Source of the DNA: Rachycentron canadum
Lineage: Eukaryota > Chordata > Actinopteri > Carangiformes > Rachycentridae
NCBI GenBank assembly: GCA_038496675.1
Contig: CM076653.1
Location: 15,342,182-15,406,181 of the forward strand
Length of the DNA: 64,000 bases
Direction: 5' to 3'
Below, one piece after another: positions 60,416-64,000 of this stretch. The position numbers and the translations under genes were made by a program. The notes beneath the pieces were generated by a model. It saw only the letters and a list, made by a program, of their open reading frames with translations. It was not told where the DNA came from and searched no databases. Position 1 is the stretch's first letter, and the number at the start of each line of letters is the position of its first letter.

Positions 60416-61623
60416 TGTGCAAAGAAATAGGGTTTTCCTACACACAACATCATTCCAACCAATCCTCCTGTCCTCCCTTTTCCTCTTAGTAAGGATCCAA
60501 GGAAAGTCGTGCCAAGGCCAGTGCAGCTCACTGTGTGTGATGATTCATGAGATGAGTCATCAGAAGATAAGGAAAAGCAATAAAATGTATTTGGCAATCT
60601 TTAAGGGCCTTTAGTTTTCTTAAGTAATGATTTTTTATGAGTCAATAAGAGACTAAAAGGATGATGCAGTGCCCATTACTCCTGTCACTGTGTTCAGTGA
60701 GCTACATGTTGAGATCAGATGATAGAAGTAAGATCACATGTTCAAACAGGTTGTAAGTAAACCTAGAAGTCGAGCGGTGAAGATATGACCCAAACTTTCT
60801 GTTAGCATCCAAAACCTTAAACAGTCCCACATCCTGGTTCAGCAGGAAATTGTCCCTGACAGATTCATAAAAACTGCTGTTTGTCTTTATTCTGTCACCT
60901 GTCAACGATATCAATATGATGCGGACGGTGCAGCCTTTGGAGAAGACTTGGAGGAAGCCAACCTCCTCACACAATTGTACACATCAGTATTGTTCATGAA
61001 AAACATAACTTTCACTTGACCGGCAAATTAGTTCTATCATGCTAATATAGTAGACAGACACAAATGAAAGCTTTTTTTCAATCATCAGTTCCTTACAGGG
61101 GTGTATGTGTTCATAATTTAAAATCGGAAACTAAAACAAATCAACATCCCATGTGTTCTATAAGGTAACAAACCAATGCTTTAAAGTTCGAGGTTTTCCT
61201 GTTTTATTTTTACATTATTTATTTCTAATTTGTGATTTTCTGCAATTTAATTAAACTTGACTTGTACTTAACGATGGCTTGTACAGCCAGTAGAGGTCAG
61301 TTGGCAGCAGACTTGCACAATATGCTTGGGGATTAGCCAGCTAGTGGTAGTGCTAGCTGGGCTGGTCTCATGAGAGTCTCGCCTCCATTTAAAGTAGTTT
61401 AGCAGGATACTTGGCTTGTTCACAGCCATTATCCGACTGCTCGTGTTTCTTCCCTCAGGCTTCAGCATTGCTTTTGGTGAGGATCACAGCTGATGGAGAA
61501 TATGTCCAAAATGATCAGAATCCGGTGGAACTGACCAAAATGATCTTTTGAGGTTAAGACAAAGAGAAGGAGGTAGTGAAGGTTGATGGCAGCATAATGG
61601 ACTGAGGAATGATTGTAGTCGTA

Positions 61624-61626
<3 letters not shown>
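60416..61626. other. Non-coding stretch, no feature recognised
   Basis: No exon or repeat family was identified. Confidence 0.45.
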
Positions 61627-61722
<96 letters not shown>

Positions 61723-61740
61723 TTGTGTGTGTGTGTGTGT
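61627..61740. repeat. Long (TG)n microsatellite
   Basis: About 114 bp of TG with two GGTTG interruptions. This is the longest dinucleotide array in the window. Thr-His ORFs across it on the minus strand are artefacts. Confidence 0.97.
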
Positions 61741-61871
61741 CTTCAGGAAGCAGGGGAGGGAGGCAGATCTTTGATGTGGCTGTGACTGGCAACACTCTCT
61801 GACTCTGAGCCAAGCAGACACACCCCATGGACTCTGATCCCTACAAAGAACTATCTTTACAACTATCTTTA

Positions 61872-61921
61872 CCCCCCCCCCCCCCCCCACCTCTCTCTCT
61901 CCACACACACACACACACACA
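61872..61921. repeat. Poly-C followed by CT and CA repeats
   Basis: There are 17 C (61872-61888), then a short CT tract, then CA from 61902 to 61921. Confidence 0.95.
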
Positions 61922-62954
61922 CAGATCAACCTTGACATGAATCTGCTCGATCTCCTCCTGAACTGGCATCCTTCCAGGTGGTCAGGACTGAAGCCCTGTG
62001 CAGATGGGCACAAAATCACCACTCTGACGTACGCCTCAGGTCTTTTCATGGATGGAGCTCTGCATTGTATCCGCGCTCATTCTTCTGTCAAACTTCATCA
62101 TCCTCTCATCACTCTTCCTCTCCCTACAGTTCTCTCCGTTCTCTCCCTCTCGCTCCGGGTGTATTCATGGCGTCGCTCTCAGTTGATCCCCTCTCACTCC
62201 GAGGGGGTGTTTCCTGGTATGATCTACCTGTCTGTTGGCTTGTCCATTAGCATTATTAGCACATCTCTGTTTGTTTTGGGGCCATACCTGTGTTTGTCTG
62301 GCCTGATATCCATTAGTTTTCTCTTTGTTCACAATTTTTGTATAAACGTGTGAAATTTGCCACACTGTGATCGCTCTGGCTCTGCTGCGTTTTTCCTCCT
62401 CACTATTCAGTTAAATCTTCTGTGGCTATTTAGCCAAAGTATCTCAACGAAATTCAATAAAAATGAAACTAACTGCCACAGAAAATATAGAAAGAAATAA
62501 AATGTGTCCCTCTGACAGGGATCGTCTGTATGTTGTCTTTGTTGTGCCTCTGTCTGTGTGTGTGTGTATGTGTGTGTTAGGGCAGTCTCAGTTAAAGTAG
62601 CTGATAAAAGCTGAGACGATGCTGCAGGCAGCTCATTCTTTGACTGTTTTGAAGAGTGACTGGAGGTTATAGGCAGGAAACAAGTTTGTAACAACACAGT
62701 GTATAAAAAGGATCACACAAAGTTGAAGGTTGTATACCATTGTATGACAGTGTAGATCATTTAAGTTGTGTGTCTTTGATAGACCGTCACTAGCTGTTTT
62801 ATTGCATCTCTGAGAGTTATTTAGTTTTTATCAATTAAGATCAGGAATTAAGACGAGAAACGAATGATATCCCATCCCATCACTGCAGAATTAAACAACT
62901 CATGATAAAATAATTTGAATTAAATTTTGTGAATACAAGCACAAGCCTTGCATC
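61922..62954. other. Non-coding stretch, no gene recognised
   Basis: The 138-codon ORF at 61937-62353 has hydrophobic runs but no recognisable domain and no splice sites of note. I do not call it. Confidence 0.4.
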
Positions 62955-63120
62955 TTTCAGTGGCAAACAGATGGCAGAGTGGATGAGGCCCCCGGTTCAG
63001 TACCCGATCAGATGGACTCTTTGTTGCTATGCTTTTCTAATCCCACATTTCCTGCTTTGTCACTGACCGATCCAATGAAGACAGAAAGAAAAATAAAAAA
63101 TTTAAAATTAAAAAAAAAAA
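62955..63120 (+). mobile_element. tRNA-derived SINE fragment with A-rich tail
   Basis: The tRNA-like head has 'agagtggatgaggcccccgg' and a box-B-like 'ggttcagtaccc'. It is followed by 'cccacatttcctgctttgtc' and an A-rich tail at 63090-63120. It looks like the same family as the reverse copy at 1240. Confidence 0.5.
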
Positions 63121-63489
63121 CTTTTTCCATGATATTTTTATATGCAAGTGCACCACAGCACTCAGCACTATTGAAGTAGTAGCCCTGTTGGTTTTTGGGA
63201 TGTTTGGGAGTTTTATTTTAGGGGCAAAGTGATCCTTGCTCTGAGAATGTTTGGGAAACACTGCTCTAGATGGAAAGCTCTTGAAATTGGTGGCTAGCTA
63301 TTTGATTAGAAATCTTTAAAGCAATCTGATGGTTTGTCAGAACCTCTTTGGGGCTAACCAAAAGTCCTCCCACACCTGAGTTGTAACTGGAGACGCTACA
63401 GCAGTGAGAGGATAAACTCTGCTTCTTGTCTCCTCAAAAGTGGAACCAGAGTTTGAATTGACATTGTTGAGCTGTCTTAGCTGACACTC
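63121..63489. other. Non-coding stretch, no feature recognised
   Basis: No exon or repeat was identified between the SINE and the LINE remnant. Confidence 0.4.
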
Positions 63490-64000
63490 TTCAATCTTGC
63501 TTGGAGGTTGGGGACACTAGGGTGGTTCCCATATCTAAAGGAAGGGAAAGGAGAGTGTGCTCTACTTATCAGGGTGTTACACTGCTCAGCCATGGGAAGG
63601 ACCTCAGATCCAGCAGGTGCAATGCAGACTCTGACCTGAGCATAGGGGGACAACAGTGGGTAAGCTCTTTAAGTGAAGGGGTCAAGTTGCAGCTCGTGGG
63701 AAGAAAATGCCATTTGGAGACTTCAGAGTCACCTCTGCTTTTTGCGGACAGTGAGGCTTTTTTGGATTTATGAGATGGTGACCTATAGCACACAATGGGA
63801 TATTCTGAAGATGAGCACAGGGTAGCTGGGATTCCCCTCCAGCTCAGAGGCCATGGTTCTCTGCTGGAAAATGCTGGATTTCTCCCTTTGGGTCAAAACC
63901 TTCAAGTCCTTTCATGTCCATTTGAGCTTTGAGAAGATGAGTTAAACATTAAGCTTCAGGGCAGGATTCAGCAGTTTATGGGCAAACCTACCCTGTGGCA
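63490..64000 (+). mobile_element. Degenerate LINE reverse-transcriptase fragment, runs off the window
   Basis: One frame reads 'RVVPISKGRERRVCSTYQGV' followed by TLLS. This corresponds to the 'PLFKKGDRRVCSNYRGITLL' block near the start of reverse transcriptase in a common fish LINE. Further on 'SPLLFADSEAF' (about 63732-63764) sits where LFADD should be, with the second aspartate changed. 'ggccatggttctctgctgga' near 63850 follows in the expected order. Intervening parts are deleted. The family may be the same as at 32195. Confidence 0.6.

Noticed and set aside
61462..62049. 195-codon minus-strand ORF
   Set aside because: A third of it is the (TG)n array read as Thr-His, and the rest has no domain.
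61937..62353. 138-codon ORF with hydrophobic stretches, possible exon
   Set aside because: The composition is Ser/Leu-rich from C/T-rich DNA, with no domain and no convincing splice sites.

Overview
The window is nuclear DNA from a teleost fish, probably a percomorph; the taxon is inferred from the repeats, which are fish-type tRNA-derived SINEs, Tc1-like transposons, degenerate LINEs, MITEs and dense CA/TG microsatellites. Coding density is very low. Almost every open reading frame longer than 60 codons is a chance ORF or lies in a repeat.

The one gene I can support is the 3' end of a syntaxin-like Qa-SNARE gene on the + strand, most likely tsnare1. Three exons (10082-10154, 19713-19795, 37264-37359) have good splice sites and compatible phases (1, then 0). 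Together they encode a complete SNARE motif with the central-layer glutamine, a basic juxtamembrane stretch, one C-terminal transmembrane helix and a stop codon. The introns are about 9.6 kb and 17.5 kb. Upstream exons were not found and are probably off the window. Everything after 37359 is 3' UTR or intergenic.

Inside the first intron is an isolated, well-formed exon (19444-19538) encoding a tetratricopeptide (TPR) helix pair that resembles TTC3. It lies between a single unresolved base (19186) and a (TA)n tract, and splicing it into the SNARE transcript would give an immediate stop. It is either an assembly misjoin or a stranded exon, and it is the least expected thing here.

The rest is repeats. 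Three remnants of one Tc1-like family lie at 1-202, 26.6-27.7 kb and 40.3-40.9 kb. A different, nearly complete Tc1-like element (48.03-49.31 kb) is nested inside an older SINE. A TTAA-flanked MITE family (called A here) occurs at 3.2, 11.0, 12.3, 19.0 and 33.3 kb. A dispersed repeat (family B) has six copies or fragments. A third palindromic-ended element (family C) lies at 42.9 kb. Decayed LINE reverse-transcriptase pieces lie at 32.2-33.2 and 63.5-64.0 kb. Three local duplications are visible, and two long hairpins stand alone. A 347-base run of N follows a 77-base poly-C, which marks an assembly gap.

I found no tRNA, rRNA or CRISPR and no convincing novel multi-gene system. The findings below are mostly about genome structure and assembly.
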